NCBI GenBank assembly: GCA_034440575.1
Contig: JAOTOL010001188.1
Span: 62,001-126,000, forward strand
DNA from: Imbricaverruca yamaguchii
Taxonomy: Eukaryota; Arthropoda; Thecostraca; Neoverrucidae
Direction of reading: 5' to 3'
Length of the DNA stretch: 64,000 nucleotides
Below the pieces are notes generated by a model. The model saw nothing but the letters and a program-made list of their open reading frames with translations, was not told where the DNA came from and did no database searches. Shown here one piece after another: positions 36,357-48,401 of the stretch (its first letter is position 1; each line of letters begins with the position of its first letter). The position numbers were made by a program, and so were the translations under genes.

Positions 36357-36991
36357 GACATGGACAGCTGAATCGAGTCCTCTCATCTTTGCTTCTCAAC
36401 CAGACCTCAACCAGAGTATGGCATGGATTATTTATACCTCTGTTCTTGTCCAGCTGTACCTAGGTAAAACTCGCATGAATTTGCTGTAATCATAAATAGT
36501 CATCCTTTTCAAAAATGTATTCAAGTAAAAAAGCTAAGATATTACCTCTGGCAATGTACTTCCACAATCTTTGGTTTGTGTGATGTTCCCATTAATTGTT
36601 AAATTAGAACAGAACGGATTTGGTTAAAATGCTTGCAAATAGATGCCTCCTGTCAAACCCCCTGAAGCACCAATATTCTCCTCAAGTATTCCTCACTTTT
36701 AGGATATCCACTTGGCTTCAGTCTGCTCAAGAACATTGTTAAATTCAAGTTGAATCACGGAAATATGGTGTCATTGGCTAAGCCCATCAAAGTAGTTGTT
36801 TGCAAGTGTACAATATATCTTGCTTTGACTTTTAGTGACGGAACAGGTCAAAGCTTATTCTTGCGCTGTGAATGCTGGTGAATCACTACTTAAACACAAC
36901 CAAAAACAAAATTCGAACATCAGTAATCTAGTTTAATACAACGAAGAATGGCTCTTAAGTGCTCCTGGATTTTAGACATTGCGAATTGGGT
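36357..36991. other. Probable Toll 3' UTR or 3' intron
   Basis: AT-rich non-coding sequence between the Toll stop and the hairpin. Confidence 0.45.
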
Positions 36992-37078
36992 CTGAGTTTA
37001 CTGTAACGTTAGGGATTATGCTATATTACCTTGAGTAATATAGCATAATCCCTAACGTTACTTTTGATGTAAACTCAG
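36992..37078. repeat. Long hairpin downstream of Toll: 27-bp stem plus 9-bp outer stem
   Basis: The inner arms 37003-37029 and 37035-37061 are perfectly complementary with loop CTTGA. Outer arms CTGAGTTTA (36992-37000) and its complement (37070-37078) extend the pairing across a 2-nt and an 8-nt bulge. It lies between the Toll stop and the poly(A) signal at 37183, so it would be in the 3' UTR if transcription reaches that signal. Confidence 0.93.
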
Positions 37079-37182
37079 CACCTCCTGGTATATTGAGGGT
37101 CGTACATCTCGTCTCACGCAACATCAGTAATTTAGTTCTGATTTGAAACGCTGTGATTGTTAACAATCATTATTAACTCTGA

Positions 37183-37188
37183 AATAAA
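37183..37188 (+). terminator. Candidate Toll poly(A) signal AATAAA
   Basis: AATAAA about 840 bp after the Toll stop, followed by a GT/T-rich patch. Distance and context are plausible. Confidence 0.4.
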
Positions 37189-38311
37189 GGTGCATATTTG
37201 ATTTACATATGCTCGTGACGCCAGTTCTTAATGCTCAGCTAGAGCTGCTTATAAGCAGCCACGGTCTTGTGGACGTGTCCGTGCCCTGTAGCATCGTTGG
37301 ATCGAGAGGAAGAGTAGTGCATATTTGTACCCCTGTGACCTTTGTAGCATTGGTGTTGATTACATGTTCCATTGATAGAAACTTCTCAAATACGCAATGC
37401 AGGCAAACGCAGACCACATAGCGACATTGAATTGGCCTGCTCCGTTTTCGAAGAAACAGCTATTTATTGTCATTTGAACTCCGCTCTCATGTTCGGGTGG
37501 TTTTGAAGACATTGAAGACACCGACTGTCAATTTTAATCCCTTGGCAGTACGTCGGGACACACCGGCAGCCCGAACGCCGACGCATTCCCTTCCGTTGCA
37601 GCCATTAAGGACTGTTGCCGCCTCTGCACCCTCATTTGTATCATTGAGTGGGTAAACTTTAACTGCACCAAGACTGTATCGAGCATTCCAGCACCAAGAC
37701 TAGCTGAGCACGGCGCAGAAGAACCCAATGCTTAGGCTATTCTTCTTCTGTCCGGTTGCTTCCAATTCAGCTGTCTAATGGCGATGTAATTTGATTCGGC
37801 CTAAAATAGGCAGAACTGTGTTCCGATTCAATATTCAAACAATTCAGCTATGCGACTCCTCGTCTTCCGGTTATGATAACAATAGCTTCTGCGTACCATC
37901 AAGTCCTTGGCGTAGGAGAGGGTCACATAACTTGCAAAATACAAGAAAGCGCACCGTATGCCAATAGCTAAGAGGGACATCGGATATCTGGATCAGCTAG
38001 TATCCAACCAGCCTAAGAATGAGCTATTACCAGCTTTGGGACGAGTACATTTGTATTTCTGCATATAATTCCTGAATGAATGAAAGGAAGTGCTTGGAGC
38101 AATACTTACTGAACGATTCATACCTAAAGTTGATGTAACTAAAGTGACCCTTAGCTCAAGCAGATACTGAGCAGCGCGTAAGTGTAAAGAATAGCTCCAG
38201 AGCGTCGGCAATGTATGCCTTATGCTAGGAGCTAACGCCATCGTCACGTGAGTAATGGCCGACTGAAAATCCGCATTTTCCGCTTACATTGTACTACGCA
38301 TTACATGTTTA
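37189..38311. other. Stretch without a supported gene
   Basis: Short frames with no domain; no arrays. Confidence 0.5.
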
Positions 38312-38466
38312 GTGTAACTGTGACTGCGACTGTGACTGTGACTGTGACTGTGACTGTGACTGTGACTGTGACTGTGACTGTGACTGTGACTGTGACTGTG
38401 ACTGTGACTGTGACTGTGACTGTGACTGTGACTGTGACTGTGACTGTGACTGTGACCGTGACTGTG
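38312..38466. repeat. Hexanucleotide repeat (GTGACT)n
   Basis: About 25 nearly perfect 6-bp copies, which explains an apparent Thr-Val repeat frame. Confidence 0.97.
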
Positions 38467-38537
38467 GCTGATAAATTTTCATAATTTAGGAATTGGCAAA
38501 CTTACGTAATGAGGGAAATCGGAATCTTCCATGATGC

Positions 38538-38697
38538 GAGGAAGCCGTGATTTATAGCTTGACCATAGGGCGATTCCAATACAAATTGCCGAGGTAAACC
38601 CTCATTTGTAGACTCGGGAAGGCTGTGGTTCGTAACTAGACAATGGGGCGGTTCCAGGACAAATCAGCAAGGTAGACCCTCAATTGCTCACATGCCC
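38538..38697. repeat. ~80-bp imperfect tandem duplication
   Basis: Two copies share GGCGRTTCCA, ACAAAT and ACCCTCAWTTG at equal spacing, diverged by perhaps a third. Confidence 0.65.
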
Positions 38698-38934
38698 CCC
38701 GATTTTGATACAAATTGGTATACGGGGTTATCTTCCGCTCAGATTACGATTAAAATATTTGAGTGTTTATATTATTGAATATGAACACAGCTGAACCTCC
38801 ATTCCGTCGACCGATCTATCCTCTCGATCTAACCTAAAATTCGGACATTTCACTACATGCAGTGCTGACATTTCAGGATTATCACGGATGACATCACAGT
38901 GTATGCCAGCGTCTCGTTTTTAGAGGCGTCTCCT

Positions 38935-39530
38935 ATAAGCATCACACACTGAAAGCGGACGACTATTGTCTATCATGACGATTATTCCCGTCCATCGTGA
39001 CGACTATAGCACGTCTAGCGTAACGACTATTGCATGCCTAGCGTGACGACAGTTGGACGTGGAATGTGACGAATACTTCACGTCTAACGTAACGAATGTT
39101 TTCGTGTCGAAGGCGACAACCATCGCCGTCTATCGTGACGACTATTACCGTCTGTCGTGACGACCACAGCCGTCTATCGTGATGAGTACCACGTGTCTAA
39201 AGTGATGACGATGGCGAATCCAGCACATGACAGCTCCTGCCATCTAATGTGATGGCGATTATAAGCTTGCATGACAGTTCCTGCCATCTAAAGTGATGAA
39301 TATTGCGAGTCTAGCATGATAGCTCGTGTCATCTAACGTGATACGATGGCGAAGCTAGCACGACAGGTCATGTCATCCGACTCGATGGCGTTTGTGAGTT
39401 TAGCATGACAGTTGCTGTCATCTAAAGTGATGAATATTGCGAGTCTAGCATGATAGCTTCTGTCATCCAACGTGATGACGTTTGCGAGTCTAACATAACA
39501 GCTCCTGTCATCTAACGTGATGATCATTGC
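38935..39530. repeat. Degenerate repeats, 20-30 bp grading into 45 bp
   Basis: The left part has units built on GTCTAGCGTGACGACTAT. The right part (about 39190-39530) has 45-bp units containing TGTCATCTAACGTGATGA, itself a small dyad (TCATC/GATGA), followed by GCGAGTCTAGCATGA. The two patterns share GTCTA and GTGATGA, so one likely grew from the other. Confidence 0.8.
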
Positions 39531-40089
39531 TTGCTATGACCGGCATCGAAGGCGCATCAAATACCGTAATAAACAAATAAAAACATAAATGCCCGGCCAA
39601 GGTTGAGGAACAACGGGTTGAACCTCCGCCTGCACCGCACCTGGTGTTTACCAGCTCTCATCGGGAGCTATTCGGGTCAGCTTTATCGGCTGGCAGCGGT
39701 CACGCCCAGCTAGTCACGTGCGAGGCACTGGTGCTGGAAGTCGGGCTATGCACTTGCCACTGTATTTCCAGGAGGGACGAATGCGATACATTAGAGAGCG
39801 GAGAACGGACAGGGAGAGAGAGAAGTGGAATCAAATGTGATGTTCTGGATCACAAACACCCAGGATAAGACCGTGTCATACATGCCTCCAACCCTGGGAG
39901 AATGCATAGGTTTTGAAACATTAGGCACCCAAACGTTTTGCTGCAGCCATGCATGCAACTAGTTTATCTCACGTTACTGACAATGAACTTCAACTGATGA
40001 AACAGCGAACTGTCAGCATACCCTATGCCTATAAATTTCTTGAAACCCTCGTAGTTTTAAACACAGCGGCATGCAAAGGTCACCATCAA
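39531..40089. other. Stretch without a supported gene
   Basis: Begins with a possible SINE-like tail at about 39535-39590 (CTATGACCGGCATCG ... AATAAACAAATAAA); otherwise unremarkable. Confidence 0.4.
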
Positions 40090-40310
40090 ATTGCCGCGCA
40101 GTTCCATTTCTTCCTTCGCACTTGCACTCACGTATGCAACAGACGAACGGTGAAGTGAGGAAAATTACCGCACAGTTATGCTCCTTCTTTCGTAGTTCTA
40201 CTCCCGTGTGTCATAATTGAACGGTGAAATGAGTAACGCTACCGCGCAATGCCACCCTTTCTTCCGCAGCTCCCGTATACAGCAGTTGGACGGTTCAGTG
40301 AGGTCTGTCA
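40090..40310. repeat. ~80-bp degenerate tandem repeat, 3 copies
   Basis: The units share CCGCGCAGTT/ATGCC, TTCTTYCGYA, a CTCCCGTRT stretch and GAACGGTGAAGTGAG. Confidence 0.7.
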
Positions 40311-40716
40311 CGATGCGAGGCATTTTAACCAATGTGTATTTGCGCGTTCACCAATGGAGCTCATTTCTCGCACCCATGGTGTGTTCTTATATAAATCAAT
40401 TAGACAAAGCAGATGCCATGCTAGTTTAGCACACCACATCGCTGTCGCAAGGTTCATTATTTGCTTCTAATGAACTTGAGGTGGTCTCAATTTCTGTCAT
40501 ACAATGTTAAGTTGAGTTCTTTGTTAAAACGTATTGTGATGCACATAGGAAGATCGGTGGACGTGTGGATGTGTGCTCTAATGCACACTCACCGAATTAT
40601 TTACTGAACTTGGTTGTGAATCGGTTAAGGTTCATTTCAATGGCCCCGGAACAAGTAGGTTAGTCTACATGACGCTTACATGCAAAGTCGGTGTTTGAAA
40701 ATAATTGTAAATTGTA
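40311..40716. other. Stretch without a supported gene
   Basis: Nothing recognised. Confidence 0.5.
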
Positions 40717-41551
40717 TTAACCCGTCCCGTCTGGGGGGGGGTCTTCAACCGCCCCCCCCCCCTCAGGTTTTTCGCGGATAGCGGACGAACGGCGCGCAAC
40801 AACGCGATCAAATTTGGCATACCTTTTTCCACATCAATTTGACATGCTGATCCAAAATTGTTAGGTCAGGTCATCTAGGCTCAACGAGTTAGTCAAGGTC
40901 AAGTGAGGTCACCTCCAAAAACGTTCAACCAGTCGTCACCCTTCAAAGGATTCAAATATTTCAATGAAACCTTCAGCGTTTGCTTATCTTTACGGATACA
41001 ACAAAACGCACGAGTGAATTTTTTTTTTCGTTTTTGACAACATAAATTTTGCGTATTTGCCAACTTGCAGTTCAAATACAGGATTCTGGCTAAAGTAAGC
41101 ATTTTTTAGGGCAAGTTGACTTCCAACAACGTTTCTCGGTCTGCTCTACCCATTAGAAAAGGAAAATTAAAGAAAACTTGAAAACTCAAAATTTTGAAAT
41201 TTAAAGACAAAAATTATTTCTTTGGGGCCAACAAAATTATCGCCCTGGTCGATTTCGCTGTCCTTTTCTCATTCTAAATACATTTTTTTAAACATATCCC
41301 CAAAATGAACTCCCCAGAAAAAAACAATGTAAGTCGTGAAAAGTCGTGAAAATCTAGCCCCCATGGTAACGTCACTTTTTTTGGGAAAATTGTTTTAGAG
41401 GGTGGACCCGGACCCTACTCGTCGAGCGCTTTCCGATGACACCTCTTTCGTTTTCGTGCGATGCTTAGTTTGGAATTCAGAGGGGGGTTTTCAACCGCCC
41501 CCCCCCCGAGACGGGGTGTGAGGATTTGACCGGAAAGACGGCGCGGGTTAA
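40717..41551 (+). mobile_element. TTAA-bounded non-autonomous transposon, longest copy
   Basis: Bounded by TTAA at 40717-40720 and 41548-41551 with termini CCCGTCCCGTC and GACGGCGCGGG. Both ends have a subterminal G-run, short loop and C-run hairpin (about 40733-40763 and 41481-41509). Length is 835 bp with no transposase. It contains the AGGTCA block and the AAAATGAACTCCCCAG stretch shared with copies at 24.9 and 29 kb. It is the best reference for this family in the window. Confidence 0.9.
40893..40911 (+). promoter_or_regulatory. TCAAGGTCA plus AGGTCA (DR4) inside TTAA element
   Basis: TCAAGGTCA matches the extended monomer site known for FTZ-F1/SF-1 and ERR-type receptors; with AGGTCA at 40906-40911 it makes a 4-bp-spaced direct repeat. 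AGGTCAGGTCA lies at 40863-40873. Confidence 0.5.
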
Positions 41552-41744
41552 ACAGCGGACTGTGCTACACATATATACTAAATATTTTAGGTGAGCCTAA
41601 TACTCTAAGCAGCAACTTTCCCAGATAAACGCAATGCTGAAAACCTTGGAAATGTTGATGTGTGCACTGCTCTTCGTAGGCTACTAATTAATTTGACACT
41701 GGGAATTTGGGCGGACACTGACAATTTTGAATCAAAGGTTTCGT

Positions 41745-41995
41745 TTCACCTCGTCCTGATCAGGATTGCAGCGGGAACAGCAATAGATGCAGTGGCAGAC
41801 TGGACAGATGTTCATCGGTCGCAGTTGCGACTGTCGGTTTCGTGCCGCGTCGACCGTTGTCACCCGTGTCGCCAGCCTCCAACGCCAACGCCGGTTAGTC
41901 GCCGGCGAAGGGTAGCGGCGGACGGGACTCGAACCCACAACCTTTCGGTTGGCAGACGGGCACATAACCTCCAGACTATTCGTCACCAGGATATC
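41745..41995 (-). mobile_element. tRNA-derived SINE, diverged
   Basis: On the minus strand a tRNA-like head has a perfect B-box GGTTCGAGTCC (41925-41935) and a near A-box TAGTCTGGAGG (41968-41978). A GC-rich body follows, ending near ATCAGGACGAGGTGAAACG. The acceptor arms do not pair, so it is not a functional tRNA gene. No clear target duplication seen. Confidence 0.6.
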
Positions 41996-43417
41996 ACCTG
42001 GCGTCCCCGTCTGCGTGGTCCAGCTTTGCCTAATCCTTGGGCTGGGTTCTGCGTGTACCGGTCCCTGGAGCACGCGTGTGGTGCGATTGATTGCATCAGG
42101 ATTCAGTTGCGCCTTCATAGTCCGCTTCAACGAGCCTAGGCATGCTCTGTGATGTTGAGATGCTGCCATTGTTTTTCCGATCCCAAAAGCCTTCATTAAC
42201 GCCGTTAAGCCCTCTGAATAGACCCTGATTGCGCTTTTATAGTCGAGGCATAAATTGCAGTGAAGTAGTTGCCAGAAATGGACAAATGGCCGCTATCTAT
42301 GATTATTTACGGCCATGTGCCATTGGCAGCCAGTGGTTACGCTCGGTGTTTGTAGCTATTGATATCCTGGGTGGAGAAACAAGTATCCGTGATCTTCTCC
42401 ACACATCACAACTTTGTACGTCAATGATTAGTGAATGTATCTAACGTCCAGAGCAGCTAATATGACAACTTTCTGATGGATGTGCAGCGCGTATCCATCT
42501 CACAGCGTGGCATCACTCAGTAGGATACAGAAGGGTACAATTGTGCATTTTTCGACAACATGGCGACACCAAGGTAACATATAATATTGTTCCTTTTTTC
42601 TCAGTATGTCGTACACCTGGCGATATTGCCGGGTTCGCTCAAGAAGACCCCAGTGGCGTGAAATAGCAATACAGCAATAGCAATGTATTTATAGAAATTA
42701 TAGAAATAGCAAAGTAATAAGAAAGACGAGAGTTACTCCTTTGCGCCGAGACGTCCAGAGGATGGCTCGACTAGCATAGTTTGGTCCTAGGACCCTGAAT
42801 CTCACTACCGCCAATGAAACAACCTATTACATGAGGCTACTGAACGAGCTCATCTCTTTCAAGCCAAATAATTCCAGGCACAGTGATGTTGGAGATCTTG
42901 CTTCATCGGCAACAAGTGTCATTCCTTCACACTGGGCCGGCGATGCAGTAACTGCTTGGCCATGCCGGGGTTTCTGCAATGGGTGAACACATGTGTCCTA
43001 GGCAGCCCGTATTTGATCTGGAGCAGCGCTCTGATTGGCTCCATCCTAATTTGTGTTTTGTCGTCGCCATGCGCACTGCTTCGTCGTCATTGGATTCGGT
43101 GTTTTCCTCTATATTTGTAAACCGTGTCGCTTGCAAATCTAAGATTGTTCGGAGCTTTACTTGGTAAAGATAGGTGATTAAGCTTAAGGCATGCAGTGGT
43201 GCAACACGGGCAACATTTCGAAGCCATTCAATCGAAGCTGAAAGGAAACTGTTTTAGACGCCGACTTGCCAGAAAGGCTGTTTCAGCTGTGGCTGGCTCA
43301 TGTTGCTGCGATGGCGCGTTAATTATAATTAATTAATATAATTAGTTAATATTGCCAGTACAAGGAGCCAATGAGCATGCGGGTCCAATGAGAATAGGGA
43401 ACAGGCTATGGGCTCCC
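41996..43417. other. Stretch without a supported gene
   Basis: No domain-bearing frame; AT-rich patch with TTAATTA repeats at 43318-43352. Confidence 0.5.
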
Positions 43418-44503
43418 CTGCCGATGGTGCAGGGTCGGTCACTATTAGAGTCAGACACCATCAGGATCGGACACCATCAGGGTCGGTCACCATCAGGGTC
43501 GGTGACCATCAGGGTCGGACACCGTCAGGGTCGGACACCATCACCCTGCCGCAGGCGCAGGGTCGGACACCATCAGGGTCGGTGACCATCAGGGTCGGAC
43601 ACCGTCAGGGTCGGTCACCAACAGGGTCGGACACCGTCAGGGTCGGACACCGTCAGGGTCGGACACCATCAGGGTCGGTGACCATCAGGGTCGGACACCG
43701 TCAGGGTCGGTCACCAACAGGGTCGGACACCGTCAGGGTCGGACACCATCAGGGTCGGACACCATCAGGGTCGGTCACCATCGGGGTCGGTCACCATCAG
43801 GGTCGGTCATCATCAAGGTCAGCACCATCAAGGTCGGTCACCATCGGGGTCGGACACCGTCAGGGTGGGACACCATCAGGGTCGGACACCATCAGGGTCG
43901 GACACCGTCAGGGTCGGACACCGTCAGGGTCGGTCACCATCAGGGTCGGACACCATCAGGGTCGGTCACCATCAGGGTCGGACACCATCAGGGTCGGTCA
44001 CCATCAGGGTCGGTCACCATCAGGGTCGGACGCCATCAGGGTCGGTCACCATCAGGATCGGACACCATCAGGGTCGGTCACCATCAGGGTCGGTCACCAT
44101 CAGGGTCGGACACCATCAGGGTCGGACACCATCAGGGTCGGACACCGTCAGGGTCGGACACCATCAGGGTCGGACACCATCAGGGTCGGTCACCGTCAGG
44201 GTCGAACACCATCAGGGTCGGACACCGACAGGGTCGGTCACCATCAGGGTCGGACACCGTCAGGGTCGGTCACCATCAGGGTCGGACACCGTCAGGGTCG
44301 GACACCGTCAGGGTCGGTCACCATCAGGGTCAGCACCATCAGGGTCGGTCACCATCAGGGTCGGACACCGTCAGGGTCGGACACCGTCAGGGTCGGACAC
44401 CATCACCCTGCCGCAGGCGCAGGGTCGGTCACCATCAGGGTCGGTCACCATCAGGGTCGGTCATCATCAGGGTCAGCACCATCAGGGTCGGTCACCATCC
44501 ACC
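43418..44503. repeat. 16-bp minisatellite, about 67 copies
   Basis: The unit is CAGGGTCGGACACCAT with alternating variants GGTCACCAT, GACACCGT and GTGACCAT. The block CACCCTGCCGCAGGCGCAGG interrupts it at two places, about 43543 and 44401, implying internal higher-order duplication. Three units make 48 bp, so a 367-codon frame runs through; it is not a gene. Confidence 0.97.
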
Positions 44504-45246
44504 GACCGTAGCCGTGCACCCCTGGCAACCGGTACAGTCGCTCACGCTATGTGCTTAATTGTCGCGAAAGCGCAAGAATTTCAGACGCAACACCTATTCT
44601 GATGGCTGGGCACAGTGCGCTCAAATTTGGAATGAGTGCCGGATGTTTGACGGGGAGCCAGATTGCGAAAATAGTGCGTCCCATGTCGGCAGATGTGCTT
44701 CGAAAAACAATCCGCGGGAATTGAATTTGCCTGCGGTCTTGCATTAATCGAGCTAATCAGCGAATTATTGTCCACGCATGTCGTCAAACTCAGATGGAAT
44801 GCGCCGCATTGTCGAATTAGCATAGGTACCGCTCTGCCTTGGCCCTTTTTATCCGAGTTCTCTCTCTCGGCCCACGCCGCATATAACCGTTCAGCACGTT
44901 GTGAACGTCAATCCGCTCCATCGGATTGACACTAGTCACTCAGCTGGCCGGCCTCGGGGTGCGCAGGTCACGTGACATGGCAACATAGCCACGTGGCCGA
45001 TGGCAGGCTGACTAGGCCCACTTTTGCGCCAGCTTGGCACACACGGAATAATATCGGCTATACAACATTTTATTAAACAAAACTGTGCCCATTTGAAGAA
45101 GAACATTGTGGTGGAGGCTGCTAACATTTAACTGGACATACTTCTGGGAGAAATAATTAGGACTTGAAGCGCTGTGACAAAGGTATGAAGGGTTCAAAAG
45201 TATGACGGTCTGGCCAGACCAGGCCGGGTTTTTCGGATGCCCTTCT
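44504..45246. other. Non-repetitive stretch, possible regulatory sequence
   Basis: No gene. 44540-44980 is unique sequence with TTAATCGAGCTAATCAGCGA, AATTATTG and a palindromic GGTCACGTGAC (44966-44976, E-box CACGTG). A cis-regulatory role is only a suggestion. Confidence 0.3.
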
Positions 45247-45410
45247 GTCGCATATTCACGGAAGTATACACTACCGGGGCCTGTCACATATTCACGGGAG
45301 TAGACACAACCTGGCCTGTCGTACATTCACGGTAGTATGCACTACTGTCGCACATTCAAGGTAGTAGACATTACCGGGAGCTGTCGTATATTCACGGAAG
45401 TAGACATTCT
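45247..45410. repeat. ~35-bp tandem repeat, 5 copies
   Basis: The units begin GTCGCATATTCACGGAAGTA and continue ACACTACCGGGGCCT with variation; the third copy is shorter. Confidence 0.88.
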
Positions 45411-45416
45411 AGTGCG

Positions 45417-47109
<1,693 letters not shown>

Positions 47110-47955
47110 ATACACTCCACCAGACGTCCACTACACCAAGACGTCCACTACGCCAGGGCGTCCACTACACCAGGACGTCCACTACACCAGGACGTCCACT
47201 ACACCAGGACGTCCACTACACCAGGATGTCCACTACACCAGGATGTCCACTACACCAGAACGTCCACTACACCAGGACGTCCACTACACTAGGACGTGCA
47301 CTACACCAGGACGTGCACTACACCAGGACGTGCACTACACCAGGACGTCCACTACGCCAGGACGTCCACCACACCAGGACGTCCACTACACCAAGACGTC
47401 AATTACACCAAGACGTCCACTACACCAGGAGGTCCACTACACCAGGACGTCCACTACACCAGGACGTCCACTACACCAGGACGTCCACTACACCAGGACG
47501 TGCACTACACCAAGACGTGCACTACACCAGGACGTGCACTACACCAGGACGTCCACTACACCAGGACGTCCACTACACCAGGACGTGCACTACACCAGGA
47601 CGTGCACTACACCAGGACGTCCACTACACCAGGACGTCCACTACACCAGGACGTGCACTACACCAGGACGTCCACTACACCAGGACGTCCACTACACCAG
47701 GGCGTCCACTACACCAGGACGTCCACTACACCAGGACGACCACTACACCAGGACATGCACTACACCAGGACGTCCACTACACCAGGACGTCCACTGCAAC
47801 AGGGCGTCCACTACTCCAGATTGCTTTCCGCCTTAGGGTGTGCATCGCACCAGGGCATCCACTACATCTGGATGTCCACTGCATCGAACTGTCTGTTGCA
47901 CCCAGTTGTCCACTCCATCGAATTGTTTGTTGCACCCTGGTGTTCACTACATCAG
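47110..47955. repeat. 17-bp minisatellite, about 42 good copies plus decayed tail
   Basis: The unit ACACCAGGACGTCCACT has a common variant GTGCACT. Regular copies reach about 47815. Older, diverged copies (TGTCCACT, GTTGCACC) continue to about 47955. The core GGACGTCC is a palindrome. Frames through it (up to 321 codons) are artefacts. Confidence 0.96.
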
Positions 47956-48188
47956 GGAGTGGGATGAAACACGGCCGTGAAGGTTCATTAGTGAAATTTG
48001 AAGGACAACACGGTAGTTATTGGCGTCATGCTTCTTAGCTTTGTATCGTTGGTACTAGTTGTAAATTATACCCGCGATGCACACGCATAACGTATACCCC
48101 ACTGAGAGGGGTGTGCGGGGTCACGCTTTGCGCGCTCGGCGATACGCATGCTGCAGGGGAAGCTGTCGAGATGCTGGCTCCTGTGACA

Positions 48189-48401
48189 CAGGGGCGGATA
48201 CAGGGAGGGGAGGCACTGAGGTCAGGTACCCCCTGCTGAATTGTCCCGCCCTCTCTGAAGGGTGCCCCGCCGGTCGAGAAATGCCGGAGGGGCGCCCTTC
48301 CAGAAGACTCGAGTGCACTCTCCTGTCAAGGAATATTTCCGCCGAAGACGCTCCTCCGAGGAGGAGGACCTTCCCCTTGGCAATTCATGGATCCGCCCCT
48401 G
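48189..48401. mobile_element. hAT-like miniature inverted-repeat element, 213 bp
   Basis: The left end CAGGGGCGGATACA and the complement of the right end CAGGGGCGGATCCA match at 13 of 14 positions; CAGGGGCGGATC is a common hAT-type terminus. Flanking octamers CTGTGACA and GCGTGACG agree at 5 of 8, fitting a worn 8-bp target duplication. There is no coding capacity. Internally GAAGGGTGCC and GGGGCGCCCTTC can pair. Confidence 0.72.

Noticed and set aside
41918..41990. tRNA gene on the minus strand
   Set aside because: The B-box is perfect but the acceptor stem does not pair and the A-box is imperfect; better explained as a SINE head.
43408..44511. 367-codon open frame with repeated Gly-Arg-Thr-Pro-Ser-Gly pattern
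   Set aside because: It is the translation of a 16-bp tandem repeat in which three units make 48 bp; another frame is equally open, and no start, splice or domain evidence exists.
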